Of a DNA stretch of 64,000 bases, positions 48,473-61,200 are shown in pieces. The stretch spans positions 24,154,560 through 24,218,559 of the forward strand of contig NC_135177.1 of assembly GCF_041146795.1 (NCBI RefSeq), written 5' to 3'. Below the pieces are notes generated by a model, which did no database searches, had not been told where the DNA came from, and worked only from the letters and a program-made list of their open reading frames with translations. Position numbers and translations under genes: made by a program. How positions within the stretch are numbered: the first letter of the stretch is position 1; every line of letters begins with the position of its first letter. The stretch comes from Maylandia zebra. Taxonomy: Eukaryota; Chordata; Actinopteri; Cichliformes; Cichlidae.

Positions 48473-49584
48473 TTTTAAATGGACTGGAATTTGTGGCTTT
48501 TTATTCCTCGAGACCCAACGAACATTCAGATAAAGCTGAACTAGTCAGTCTGTAATTAAAAATGATATCATGGGATTACTTTGTGAAAATAGGCTCTAGT
48601 GCAAAAGTCAGAAAAAGCTTAGGATGAAATGACCTGTTGAAGTAACTGATAAATTCAGACGTTTAATACAAAAATCATTTGGAGGGTTTCTTGAGTTAGT
48701 TTGAGGTCTGAGAAACTTTCAGAGCTTTAACTTTTATCAAGTGAAGCGAGTAATAGTTTCACCTTGTAAAGGACCTTGAATGACTAGTCTTTGTGCTGTG
48801 TGAATACATTTGCCTCGCCTGTTGATCATCTCGTTATCGCAGTAAGCTGATGGGTAAGTTTGGGTCCTGATTGTACTATGATGTTACTTTGGCATGTGCC
48901 ACCAAAGGTATTACATTGTTACAAACCAAGCTTTTAGCCAAGGTCCTCCACAATAGAAGTGTTAGTGTGCTCTGCAAACTTGCTCCCCAAACTCCCCCAA
49001 GCTAATCCAATACAGGTTTCACAGAAGCCACAGGACAGCCTCAGAGTTTCTGTGGGGTTGGTGTTTTTTTGTTTGTTCGTTTTTTAGGATCAAAATATTA
49101 GGCAGATGGTTTTAATGTTGTGTCTGAAACAATGGAAATGCCTAAACATAATGCACATGATCTACCATTTCAAGGCTAATGGGACTCCATTGTCTGAGAA
49201 GAGTTTCAGTGAGACAGTGGACTCTGCATGCAGCAATTTTCTCCTACTCCAGAGCACTGCTGAGCTCGCTCATTGGTGTTCAACCATAAGAAGGCTTTTT
49301 CCCACACTCCAGTTCACTCCCAGGGTGTTTGATAGGGTGGAGGTGGAGGCTCAGTGCAGGTGAAGTTCCTCATGTGGGCACTTGTGTTAAAACAGGGAAA
49401 GCACTTCCCCAGTGTGCAAAAAAACATCTGTCTCCATAGTGTCATGGGACAAAAAGCAAATGTATTTGCAAAACAGATTACTTCTTAATTTTTCTCCATA
49501 TACGTCATCAAATTTTGAATAAACTCTTCAAAGCTGTTCTTGCAGCTTAGACAAATGCAAGTTATTGTAAGGAACCTTGAAAAG

Positions 49585-49617
49585 GTCACATTTAGTCTCA
49601 TTGAGACTAAATGTGAC
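49585..49617. repeat. Perfect 16-bp inverted repeat with one-base centre
   Basis: GTCACATTTAGTCTCA is followed by one T and then its exact reverse complement TGAGACTAAATGTGAC. A weaker outer match (AAAGGTC upstream, GACCTTT downstream) may extend the stem. It lies upstream of vamp1. Confidence 0.9.
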
Positions 49618-49939
49618 ATCCTAAACAAGACCTTTTGGACATACTGCTTAACTGTAATTTTCTTTTTAACATCTGAAGAGCGTCACATTCTAGTATGTTT
49701 CACTTCATTGCTCTACTGACCTTTTTTATTTCCCGTGAGGCTTTTTCTAATTCCGCTCACTTTAATATGCATAAGATTTGATTCAAAATATAAGCATAGT
49801 AGAGGTAGGCTCAGATGTAGGACTCCATTAGTTTTCAAACGAAAGCCGTTGCAAAGGGAAATGGGATACAGGATCAGAAAGAGGAGGGAGCTGGGAGAAT
49901 CCCAGGCCAGGGAGGAAACAGTCGAGTCAACACTCTGTA

Positions 49940-50795
49940 GGCATTCACGGTACCGCAGTGTCGTCCCGCCGCCCTATCCGACACAGAGCTGCAGTACTGC
50001 AAAGTGTGAGGGGAGAGAGAGGGAGGGAGGGGAGGGGGTGCCGCACTGTCGTTACGAGTCCAAGTGGTGAAGGCAGGAGCAGAGACGCATTATTGCAGTT
50101 GCCCACAGAGCCACTTTGCACGGACAAAACTCGCGTACCTCGCATACAGCGCGCAGTGAGAGAGAGAGTGAAGGAGGCAATCAGAGACAACCGATTTCCT
50201 GTGACTGCACTTTCCCCCTTTATTGTTGTTATTATTATTATTTTATTTCAATCGCAGGTATTCTGTCAGTAGCTTTCAGAAGAGGCAACTCAACAACCAG
50301 CCAATCAGTGCTGCGTCTCAGGATCTAGGAGGGGAGCATCACTTGGAGGAGCCGGATGCAGCTCTGCAAGAATACAAACATCCGTGGATTTCTTTTGCAT
50401 GGATTATAATTTGGAAGTACTTCCTTCCTGAGCTGGCATCGCTCCTTTTTCATTCCCTGCCCACTAATCTGGTCACACAGTGAATTATCACCCGACCTGT
50501 ATACGTGTCTCAGTATTGCAGTACTTTTGGTGACGGCTTGCAGTATAAAAGCATCGCTAGATCGGCTCCACTGCGCCAAGAGCCTCCGCCTCAGTTTACT
50601 GTCAGTGCGCCACTTCAGTCTGTTTACTAATTAAGCATCTGGACTTTCCTTTGCACACGTGCCTCCGCTTTTTCGTCTCTTCTGTCTTTTTGGGGTTTTT
50701 TTCTCTCTCGCTTTGTACTTCAGACCCTCCTGCCTCACAGCCAGTCACCCCTCCTCCGCTGCCCGTGAGTCAGTTCAAACAGCTGCATAGAAGAT
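49940..50795 (+). promoter_or_regulatory. vamp1: vamp1 promoter and 5' UTR region
   Basis: A GA-rich stretch (about 50006-50038) and a locally CpG-richer zone precede the first exon, which ends at 50795 with the AT of a split start codon before GTGAGT. The transcription start was not located. Confidence 0.45.
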
Positions 50796-53162
50796 GTGAG
50801 TATTAATGCGGCTTTTCCATTGCGCTCTTAAAAAAATGAAAAAAAAAGAAAAAAAAAAACAACAAAAGCAGATATCTAATATGTGGTGGCGGAAGAACCC
50901 ACATTGAAACGTGTTCATTTCTTTATTTTCTTCCACTGGCGGTCCGAAGTGAGATGATTTACTTTCAGCTTGAAGGGTTTTTGCTGACGCAAGCGAAAAA
51001 TATTCCATCACTGCTTCGCTGAATTATGTATTCAGAGGTTGACTTCTGTCTCATACAAAGCCCGAGACGGGGCTGAATGAGTTGTTTTGGATGTTTTTGT
51101 GTCAGATTTAATAGAAAGCAGCGTGTTTTGTGGTGCTGGATGAGTTACAAGGTTTTTGTGGGACTTGGGGGTCATCATCTGTTTAATGCTGTAAAACGTG
51201 AATTTTTAAAGGAAACTGGGTTATCAGTAGCTTCCTTAATGCAGAATTTCTCTTAAAAATATTGTAAATTTTCATCCTGCAGGAGTTAGTTTATCATATA
51301 TTAAACTGGCAGCTGCCTCTGCAGAGGTTTTTTGCTCAGGTTTAATTGTCCTTCCTCTCCCCTCCTGCTGGATTAACCGTTTCCTCAGTTCTGCCTCACC
51401 TTTTCTTTTCACTTCCAACCATCTCTCTGTAATCCATCATGAGCAACATCTGCCTTCTCTTTTTCTTCCTCCCCAAAACGTTCTCTCTCTTTACTCATCC
51501 ACCGCCATCCTGTGGCCTACATAGCTTTTTTAAAAACCTCTCCCCCACTCTCTCTTATGCGCCCCTTTCTCACTGACCCATTAGTTCATCATTTCTTGCT
51601 AACATCTCTGCCTACGTTTGCGATTTGCAGGTTCCCTTCCTGCAAATTACACTCTTGACTCTTTCAAGCCTTTAGACAGGGCATTTTTCCTTCTCAGCAT
51701 ATTTCAAGTTTCTTTTCAGATTTTTATAAAAACCTATCCATTGTTGAATGTGAAATGTTCTGACTTCATCCAATTCTTTCTCTCACAAAACTCTCATTGT
51801 TGTGCTTGGTCAGGTCTGCCCCAGATGCTGCCCCACCAGCTGGAGCTCCTGGAGCTCCAGGTGCCCCTGGCGCAGATGGAGCCCCAGCTGGCGCACCTCC
51901 TGGCCCTCCCAATACCAGCAGCAACCGCAGGCTACAACAGACTCAGGCCCAAGTGGAAGAGGTGAGCTGTTCTGAGCTTCTGGGTCAGAATGCATTCTGT
52001 GTAGAAAGTCACTGATGTAAAATATGCATGAGCAACAAACTGCAGAAGAATTACCACTTACGAAAACGACATTCCCATCTATTTTCCTCCTTTACTACCC
52101 CCCCCCCCCCAAAAAAAAAAAAAAAAAATGCTCTCTCATCCTTGCTGGATTGGTCTAGGTGGTGGATATCATGCGGGTGAATGTGGACAAGGTTTTGGAA
52201 AGGGACCAGAAGCTTTCAGAGCTGGATGACAGAGCGGACGCTCTCCAAGCTGGAGCCTCCCAGTTTGAAAGCTGCGCAGCCAAGCTAAAAAACAAGTACT
52301 GGTGGAAGAACTGCAAGGTGGGCGCATTACTGTGGCTCCTTTACACAGATTGGTAAAACAGAGAGAAACCTATGGTATCATCTGACTTAGAATGAACAAA
52401 TTCCTATTAGTATGTGTTCTGGCATGCAGAGAGAATAGAGGACAACATAGGAATTTGTTAATGAGCTGCTATAGAGCACTGAAGTGATACCTCAGGGGAA
52501 ATGGGAGAAAGGCATCTGCTATTGTGGAGTTTTCACTCTAAACACTGAGGGGATTGTATAACTAAGCCACAACAAACACAAAGAGCCTTTTAAGTGTCAT
52601 AATTGTTTTGTTTTGTGGTTCAGATTGGTTTCTATTCTGTTTGAACATAGTGAAACCCTAAAAACACAGCTTCGTGTATTCTTCTGTAAAAGGATGAAGT
52701 CTAAAATTTTCATCTCTTTTTTTCAGATGATGATCATGATGGGTATCATTGGAGTTATTGTGGTTGGAATCATATTCTGTAAGTAGTTTCATTCTGACAC
52801 CGATGCAAAAATTTCCACAATTAACTGATTACTTTCAAAATGTAGATAATCATCATGCGTTGACTTCCCACTCAGCATGGCTATTTCCACTTGCACACGT
52901 GAGAAATTTAGAAATCACTAATACATCAGTGTTAGAACTGATACTGATGGGGTTTTTTATTAATGTAAAAAAACCCATCAATATTATACATATAAGACAA
53001 CACTAGCATAATATTATTTCGTCTTTAACAACCCCACATTCCTGCATAAGGAGAGGTCAGTGTGTCCTCTGCCCGTTTAGTTTTAATGACGTGTTGCCAG
53101 ACCCATTAAACTAATTACTTCTTTCCCTCTCTCTTTAATTCACAGTATACTTCTTCCACTGA
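50794..53162 (+). CDS. vamp1: Synaptobrevin-1 (VAMP1), v-SNARE
   Basis: Exons: 50794-50795, 51814-51961, 52159-52317, 52727-52778 and 53146-53162, giving about 125 residues (human about 118). The start codon is split, AT before the intron and G after it, as is usual for VAMP1/2 genes. The N-terminal third is a Pro/Ala/Gly stretch with [14 protein letters not shown] repeats. The SNARE motif runs from [20 protein letters not shown], with the zero-layer Arg in IMRVN, through [19 protein letters not shown] to [14 protein letters not shown]-terminal membrane anchor follows ([17 protein letters not shown] then LYFFH). The protein sits on synaptic vesicles and pairs with syntaxin and SNAP-25 in exocytosis. 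The long N-terminal repeat is the main departure from mammals. VAMP2 is possible by sequence, but the neighbours mrpl51 and tapbpl fit VAMP1. Confidence 0.94.
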
Positions 53163-55037
53163 GCTCAGCTCATCAGTACAGATGAATATGGACTTGAGGA
53201 TAATATGAGAGGGGAGAGGCAAAAAAAGAAACCCAAGCGCTGCTCCTCAATTTTGTCAGTCCTCTCCTTCCTCTCTTCACACAGTCTTCCATCAAACCAT
53301 CTTGCACTTAAACATTACATTAGTGTTTATAGATGTCTCTGCTCTCTTCGTCCTCTTTCCCTCCCTTTCCTTGCTGCTTTCTTCCACTGTTTTGACTTGA
53401 ATTCTTGCTCACTCTCCGCTGCCTCTGCAGCTCATGTATTATTGAAGGACACAGCAGGCAGAGTCAAAAGAGGAAGGAAGGAAGAAAAGGAAAGAAGGTA
53501 GAGGGAGAACACGTGGGGCTAAGCACGCTGGTGGGGGGTGTACAGAAGAGTCTTTCTACACCGAGTACGCCAAAGCTTATTCATATGACGTTTTTTTGAG
53601 AGTTCAACATTTGTAAATTGATACTGACATGCATAACTAACACACATCTTCTGTCTGCTACTTCCACAGTTGCTACTTACTAACACAAGGTCATGTTAGA
53701 TTAAGATTATGCTAGTTTCTGTTGTTTGTGCTTGTGTGTATCTGTGATCCAAAGCATTGTAGCTAAAAGCTTTCTTCCACTTTTACCTGGTAGGCTTTGA
53801 TTGGTATTTTTTTCCCTTTCCTGTCTAACTTTCACTCACTTAAGTCTTTTTTTTCTGCAACCTCCAGTGATAACAAGAAAAGAGAAATGCAAAATAGGGA
53901 AAGAGACTGTGTGAGAGTTTAGGAAAGGAGGAAGTGATTCAGGGAAAGGTAGTAGGAGTACTGCAACACATTTCTACTGCATAAATAGGTAAAAATTTAA
54001 ATCCGGACTGAAAAAGCAGAATGTTTATACCACAGGCATAGAGGTGGCATTTTAGTAATAATATGCACAGCAATTAAGTCACACGAGCAGGCACTTACAG
54101 ACAATCTAACGAATACATGAACTAACTGCTTCAGTCCAGAGGAAGGCCTCTTAATTCTGATTTGCAGAGAGTCCCAGCCATAGACAGATGAATGTGTAGC
54201 GCCACATTTCAAACAGGTAGAGACATATAGTTATTTTGAGAGTTGTGCTGTCAAAGTGTTTAATTGTTGTTTAAGTTGTCCAGAAAGCAGGAAAAGAGGA
54301 AAGAGGATATGATTTTAGAAACCCTGAGCCACCTGGTCGTCCCACCGTCACTGCTGACTCACATAAAAGCACCCATCTGTCATCGACAGTATGATAACGG
54401 CCAGTGTGAAGCTTTTGTTTCTAACCTGCATGGCAAACGGTGTCCGTAGTTTTGCCTTTTTGTGTAACCTGTGTATCTGCCATTTCTGAACCTTACTGCC
54501 GACTGTACATTTTTTTTCTTAGTGGTTTAAAGGACCTATGTACAATGTCTTTCTGATCTGATAATTACTGCTTATGCAATGCAACAATGCTCAAGAGTTT
54601 GCCAACATTTTGTTAAGATCACTTGTGTTGGACAGTAAAATAATATCCAGAGACTGCAAACAAACTGCTACTGTAGTGAAAAATGAAAACTTAGTATTAT
54701 TCGTGTTGTATGAGTAGAACTATAGTACACATCTGTCAGTTTACGCTCCTGAAAACAGGTTTATAAATTCTTTCAAGTTTTTTGAGGGGCTGTAGGATAT
54801 GAAGTTTATTTTCCTTACTTTGGACTGATATTCAGGGTTGATAAAACGCAAAGGGCATTTATGCATAATTGTAGCGGTTAGCCAAAATTATCTAATGATA
54901 CTGTGCAGCAATATTATTAGATAGTTAACATGGTTCATGAGAAGATGTTTTGTGATTTACTTGGAACTACTGGAAGAGATGCAACTGGATTTAGGAGAAC
55001 AAATGCATGTTTACCACTTTTTGCTGATGCCAATAAA
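53163..55037 (+). terminator. vamp1: vamp1 3' UTR and poly(A) signal
   Basis: A pyrimidine-rich then AT-rich stretch without coding frames runs to AATAAA at 55032-55037. An earlier end is possible. Confidence 0.45.
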
Positions 55038-55199
55038 GAAATCATGAAGTGACTACATACTGACTTTGATTATATCCTTTGGTCGTGTTATAGCATCTAA
55101 AAAACTAAAAGATTATAATGAAAAGTTTTTTCCTCAACAAAATCAAAATTTTCATAATTTAATTTCTTTATATATTTGACATTAATTGTAATATTCTAA

Positions 55200-55752
55200 G
55201 CCTTTATCGTTTTACTTTTGATGTTTAGGTCTCAAAAATCAGAAATCCACTTTCACAAATTATTAGAATATTTCATTTAGAGTTTGAGTAAATTATTAGT
55301 CACACAGTATACTGTAAATAATATGCATCTTTTGTTCTAGTTCAATACACACAACCACAATCATGGGGAAGATTGCTGGCGTGATTGTTGTCCAGATGAT
55401 GATCATGAGCAGCCTCTATACGGAGGGCAAGCCACAAGATGTCACTGCTGAAAAGGCTGGCTGTTCACACAGTGCTGTAAAGAAGCATCTTTATAGAAAA
55501 TTGACTGCAAGGGAAAATTGTGGCAAAAGCGACAGAGGTGACTCCAGGTTTGAGAGGATTGTTAAGAAAGGTTGGTTCAAAAACCTGCAAGAGCTTCACA
55601 AGGAGTGGATGGAGGTCTCTGTCACCACACAGATGTCTTTAGGAAATGAGTTCCAATGTCAAAAGTGTCTTTTTGGTCTTCTGGTAAAAAGAGAAGAAAT
55701 GGACTGTTGCTCCGAAGTCCTCTTGTCAGATGAAAGTCAATTTTCCAGTTCT
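55200..55752 (+). mobile_element. Degenerate Tc1-like transposon fragment
   Basis: From 55363 the frame reads MGKIAGVIVVQMMIM and then AEKAGCSHSAVKKHLY, an HTH-like block. WFKNLQELHKEW and VLLSDESQF (the first catalytic Asp region) match the Tc1 order, with the middle compressed. The sequence stops matching at about 55752, where another repeat begins. Confidence 0.7.
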
Positions 55753-56068
55753 TTAACACTTGCCTCACAGGATCTGGGTTCGAGTCCACTGTCTGACCAG
55801 GGATCTTCTGCGTGGAGTTTGCATGTTCTCTCTCTGTTTATGAGGATTCTCCCACGTGGCTCCCACGTGGCTCCCACAGTCCAAAGACATGTAATTATTG
55901 GGGTTAGGTTAATTTGGTGAGTCTAAATTGTCCATAGGTGTGAGTGTAAATGGCTGCCTGTCTTTCCGTGCTAGCCCTGTCCAGGCTGTACCCAACAACT
56001 GTGGTAGCTGAATAGGCTCCAGCCTCCCCGGGATTCTGACAAGGATGAACAGAAGAGAATGGATGGAT
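55753..56068 (+). mobile_element. SINE-like interspersed repeat inserted in a Tc1 remnant
   Basis: The block has a tRNA B-box-like GGGTTCGAGTCC (55787-55798) and GTTTGCATGTTCTC. It continues with AGTCCAAAGACATG, GTCTAAATTGTCCATAGGTG and a GGCTCCAGCC stretch, and ends in an ATGGATGG tail. This text recurs widely in fish genomes. A related fragment lies at 62795-62885. The exact family was not assigned. Confidence 0.6.
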
Positions 56069-56145
56069 TTACCTTACAAGATAAAGCACCTTGAGACTTT
56101 TGTTGTAATTTGGTGCTATAGAAATAAAATGTAATTGCACTGAGG
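56069..56145 (+). repeat. 3' tail of a LINE or V-SINE type element
   Basis: AAAGCACCTTGAGACTTTTG, GGTGCTATAGAAATAAAATG and TAATTGCACTGA form the conserved hairpin-plus-tail pattern found at the 3' ends of several fish LINE/SINE pairs. Only about 75 bp remain. Confidence 0.5.
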
Positions 56146-56149
56146 GGTT

Positions 56150-58080
56150 TATTATGAACAGCATGAAGCTTTTCATGATGTTGTATTTTTTTAATGACTT
56201 CAATCAATTCCACAATGTACAAAGATTGATCAGTGGAAATTCCTTAACCATTGTCACAGTATTACATAATCCTTCTATATTACAGGTACAATAAAATAAA
56301 ATAAAATCATACAAAAACTGAAGGGAGGATAAAACAAATATATATATAGTACCAAAAATAAGAAGTATAACAAAAACCTTCTCAAATTCCCACTTTAAGT
56401 ATAATAATCTACATTTATTGGGTCTATGTACCATCTTTCACTGACGTTACACACCAAGTCACACATTCAAACTAAGGCTTGTATGGCAGCATCACTCCAT
56501 CCTCCTTAAATGTCACAGGGAGCATCAGGATCTCCACTAGAATATAAAACAAAGTTCTGCCAGGCTTCTAAATTATTGAATGCACAGTAAATTCAGCAGG
56601 TAAGTGGGATTTAAGAGGCTGTGATTGTTTAAATAGTCATACCAATTTTTCAGTAGAGTCACAGAAAAAAACAACCCTTTCCCACTTTATATTGATCAAA
56701 AAAAAAAAGTCTAAATAAGCCCCAAATACTCAAAGCATAATTTTACATTCAAGGAAAAACAACTTTATGTTCATTTAAGGTGCTTTCAATATTGTTGCTC
56801 TTTTAAAAAAATAATTTCTGGGCCTTTGTGGGCTCCTGGGAAAAAATATAAAGTAAATAGTTTACAAAAATATTACAGAGACCATGTCTCAGGTAATAAA
56901 TACTCATAGTGCAATTGCACTATTAGCTGCTTTCAAATACAAATCGTGTGGACCTTTCATGTCTGCAGAAGATGAAAATGCCTACTGCCCCTACACACCA
57001 TTATTTTCTACCTGCAAACAACAGCCCCCCCGACAACAACCATACTGAAAGCTGTGAAGGGAATAATTCCATGTAAGGGAGTTTGCTACTGTATAATTGC
57101 AGTGTTATCGTATATGAATAAAATTTGTACTGTTGGTGAATAACATAGTTTGGGATGTGATCTGTGGGTTTTAATGCAATTTAGCATATTGCAAGCTTCA
57201 AACTTGCATAGTGCAAAAATAGGTTGGTATTAAAAATAATAAACAAAAAATGTATCATGTATAGAAATTTCACAGCTATGTCATAAATAGATCGGTTACC
57301 ATATGCATAGCTTTCACCCCCCCAAAAAGTTTTTTGTACGGGGCAAAATTTTTTCCCAAATGTTTACAAATGATATATAAATTAAACGTAAATTAAGATT
57401 TACAAATGTGCACAATGATTAAATTTTTCACTACTTGGGTGTTCGATCCACACATAAATAAACAGAACAGCTCATTACACTGGACTAGGAAACATACATA
57501 GATGCCATATAGTAACCTAGATTGTTATCCATATCAACTTAATCATATATAATCAAAATATACAAGAAATTGTCAGCACCTGTGGATTCACTTCAGAGGA
57601 CGAGCCATAGAGATGTCTCTCCACCCTACATAATCCATAGTAACTAAAACAAGCACACATATGAATCCACTGGAACCCCAGATGTACCAGTTGTTTTCTC
57701 TAGCACTTGAACACAGCTTACATTTGTGGAACTATGTGAACATCACAATGTGAAGTCTCAAACCCTCACTGTGCATATCAGAGGATTCATGCATGCATAT
57801 TTAAAGATCTGTATGTGAGAATATAAAGAATGTTACAGGAAACTTTCTAAAAGTACAAATTATCAAATTTATAAAGTCGAACTGTAAAATTTGTGTCCTG
57901 ACTGTTTATTCAGGTTTGATATATCCATTTGTAAATTAGTTTTCCATGTGTTCCAATTCCTCTGTATTTGTGTGTGGATTAGAGCATGTGAGTCTTCAAA
58001 ACTTACAAATCATTGTACACATTTATAAATTTTAGTATACACCTGTTGATCACATATTACACATTTGTAAACCTCCTGAG
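56150..58080. other. AT-rich vamp1-tapbpl spacer, nothing recognised
   Basis: Short AT-rich words such as ACAAATTTATAAA and TTTGTAAA recur between 57220 and 58080. No coding frame of interest and no repeat with definable ends was seen. Confidence 0.5.
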
Positions 58081-58086
58081 ACTAAT

Positions 58087-58092
58087 TTTATT
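58087..58092 (-). terminator. tapbpl: Probable tapbpl poly(A) signal
   Basis: AATAAA on the minus strand lies about 140 bp after the tapbpl stop codon. Confidence 0.5.
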
Positions 58093-58229
58093 CTATACTT
58101 TTGTTTTTCAGTTTCTAGAAAGCTGGAAGAGTTGAACAAACCAGTGGAATACCTAAAAAAAAATAACTTAAACACTAAAATGACACAAAGAAACTTTCTA
58201 GTCTCCAGTCACGATGATGTAAGTGAAAT

Positions 58230-61200
58230 TTATCCCATGACCTGATAGAAGAAAAGTACAGTGATGATCAGGAAGCCCAGTATCCACCAATAGGAATCTG
58301 CGGAGACACACAAAGGTTTTGTGGATAAGGTTAACATCAGACATAAATACAATCACCCTCATAATAGAAAAAAAATGTTTACACTGTTTCTGAAATAAAT
58401 TGTCATGTTGAATTCATCCACAAAGTCAACCAAAGTGTTGTGCATCAAGGGTGCTAAAAGTGATCTGTAAATTGTTACATTTGTAACACGTCAAGGCCCC
58501 AAATGCCAACTGAAAATGTGGAAAACACCTGGTTTAACTACAACTGCCAGTTTCTATATGATTGAACCAAAACTTCCACTGTAGGATTTTGTTAGCTCAG
58601 GACCGAACCAGAGTTTTTTTCTATAGAAAAATATAAAAATAGCAATGTCAGACTTGTCATCTATTTATATTCCACTCTCAGCAAGATAATGAAAACCCTT
58701 TGATAATGGTAAAAAAAAATTTTTTTAAAGTGTTAAATAGATATACATACTAGGCTCAGGAGGTTCCACCACCACACTAACAAAGAGCGGTTCTTCTAGA
58801 GCTGTGTGGGAGACCTTGCAGATGATTTTGGTTCCTGGGACGGTGGTGGGAGGCACAGCTATGTGAGAGGACAGGGTGAACGTTCCATCACCGTGCTGCC
58901 GATGACTGGACAGGGAGCCCTGATCTATAAAGAGCTGTGGCTCTGTGTCCGTAGGAGAGAGGGAAAACCACTCAATCTAAAAAACAGAAAAGAGCAGAGA
59001 ATTATGACCTGTCATTCAATTAAATGTAGCCTTAGGAGCTAGTGCAATTCAAAAGGACACAAATGAATAAATATGGAAGATAACTTATTATCAAAACAGC
59101 AAATAAAGACACTTTTCATTAACAAGATGAAGAGCATTGGTACGTTTAAAAATATCTACACTTTCAGGCGTCCTTAGAGAGACTTTGAGAGAGAGGCTGG
59201 TTTAAGGCCTGCAATAACTTCTCTATTAAATTCCTCTATTTCATTGTGATTGAGAAAAAAATCTCCTTTCATAAACATGATAATATATTAAAGTTACTAA
59301 TAAGATTGGTGTTTAAAAGGATGGTGTTACAAAACAGTAATGGGTAACAGTTACATCTCAAAACACAATTACTGACGTGAGAATCCAGTGGGTAGTATTT
59401 ACTGCTGTGACAACTTAATTTCTGGGACGAACTTGACTTTAAAACCAACTTCTCGACTGAGAGGGAAACATCTGGAGGTTCTATGGGGGAAAAGTAAGAG
59501 AGAAGAATTAACAGAATATCAAAGAAAACAACGGCTGAGGATTAAGATCAGAGTGAAACTTACGAATAATGCGAAGTTGAACGACCTGCTGGGAGTGGAA
59601 AGGACCAAGACTGACTGTACAGATGTAGGTCCCCTCATCTCCAACCTTCAGCGTGGTCAGAGTCAAAGACGCGTTACCCTCACCAACAACCTGGGCAGCA
59701 TTTATGCTTGAGCCGGCCCTCTCACCGTCCACTAAACAGACAGAATAATAATTGTTTGATGTTTCTTCAGTTCGTGCTCTTCACATCATCTCCACATGTG
59801 TGCTTTAATGGCATCTGCCTGTCTGTCAGTAATTCAGCAAGACTAAACTACTGAGCAGAATTTCATGAATACACAGAGGTGAATTGTGGGTAAAGGACGA
59901 AGATATTTAATTCCTAAATGACCTCCTTTAAAACTATAAGATAAATGTATTTTTAAAGGAGGCATGTAAAAGGCATGTAAAAACTTTATGTAATTAAAAT
60001 CCAAATCTAGTTATATGTACACTGACACTGGAGCTGGTGCAGGACTGAGATCACCCACTGTCCCTGTGATTTCATATGTTTTAACAGTTCTTCTGAGGTC
60101 CTGAATTATTTATAAAATAACAAACTTGTACACCTATTTAAAATCTATTTATTCAAATACAACTACAAGCAGCAATGTGGGGTACAAAAAGGGTGAAGGT
60201 GAAATTATCTTCATTTTACAGGTGGCAATAGTAGTAAGACAGATGCATTTTGTTTTTTCAGTGGTTTTTTGTTTTGTTTTGTTTTTTGTTTGTTTGCTTG
60301 TAATCTTTAAATACATCCATAAAGTTTGGTTCCAATACCATAAAAATCTTTTCATATGACCTCACTTCCTGTTTGCTAGCTTCTCCACGGATGAATATTT
60401 TTTAAAATCTCAAATAACTTTTGAGTTAACTTTCTGATAACTTTTTGTGGCAACTTTACAGAAACATAGTAAAAATGCTAAGATGCTAAAGGTCATCTTT
60501 GGTGACAACAGGCCTGAAATAAAAGTCAAAAATTGACATTATAGTCTCCTTTCCACTTGTCTCAATACCATTATCTAAACAATTAATAAAAATCAGACAT
60601 TTGGTTCAAAACTTACATACATAAAGAAACCCATGGCTAGAAACTCACTGAAAACATTCAGAAGACTGTCACTAAAATGATCCTCCTAAGATCACTAGAA
60701 ACAATCATTCAAAGCCCCTTTTTTTAAACATATATTTGTAAAGTGGGATGCCACTATTGAACTATCACCATCCTGAGTAGCATCAGTCTTAAAGCCATTA
60801 AAATAAACAGTGTAGGTTCTCATTGCCAAACCCTGCATTACACATGCAGATACACCTGCTAACACCTACAATGCTCACCTATCGTGCTGCCTTCTGTATC
60901 ATCCAGCGCCCTCTTCATTTCAAGCACCTTCCTGCCTTTACCTCTGTGCTGCAGACGCCACTCAATGCCCACTTCCTGTGCTAATGGCGTGTCCTGCTGC
61001 TTGAAGCCACAGTTGAGGAGAACATCACTTCTCAGAGGGGCAGACACAGACTTTATGTGGGTGAACACCACAAATATCACTGAGGGGTAGAAAACATTTG
61101 AGGATGATGTGTAATCTAAGAAAACCATATAAAGCTCCTTCGTATAAAATGTGATATTAAACTATGGATCTCACAGTCGGTAAGCAGAGTTCCTGACTGG

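Noticed and set aside
52097-52128. C-run followed by A-run in vamp1 intron 2
   Set aside because: Simple homopolymers; nothing suggests a function.
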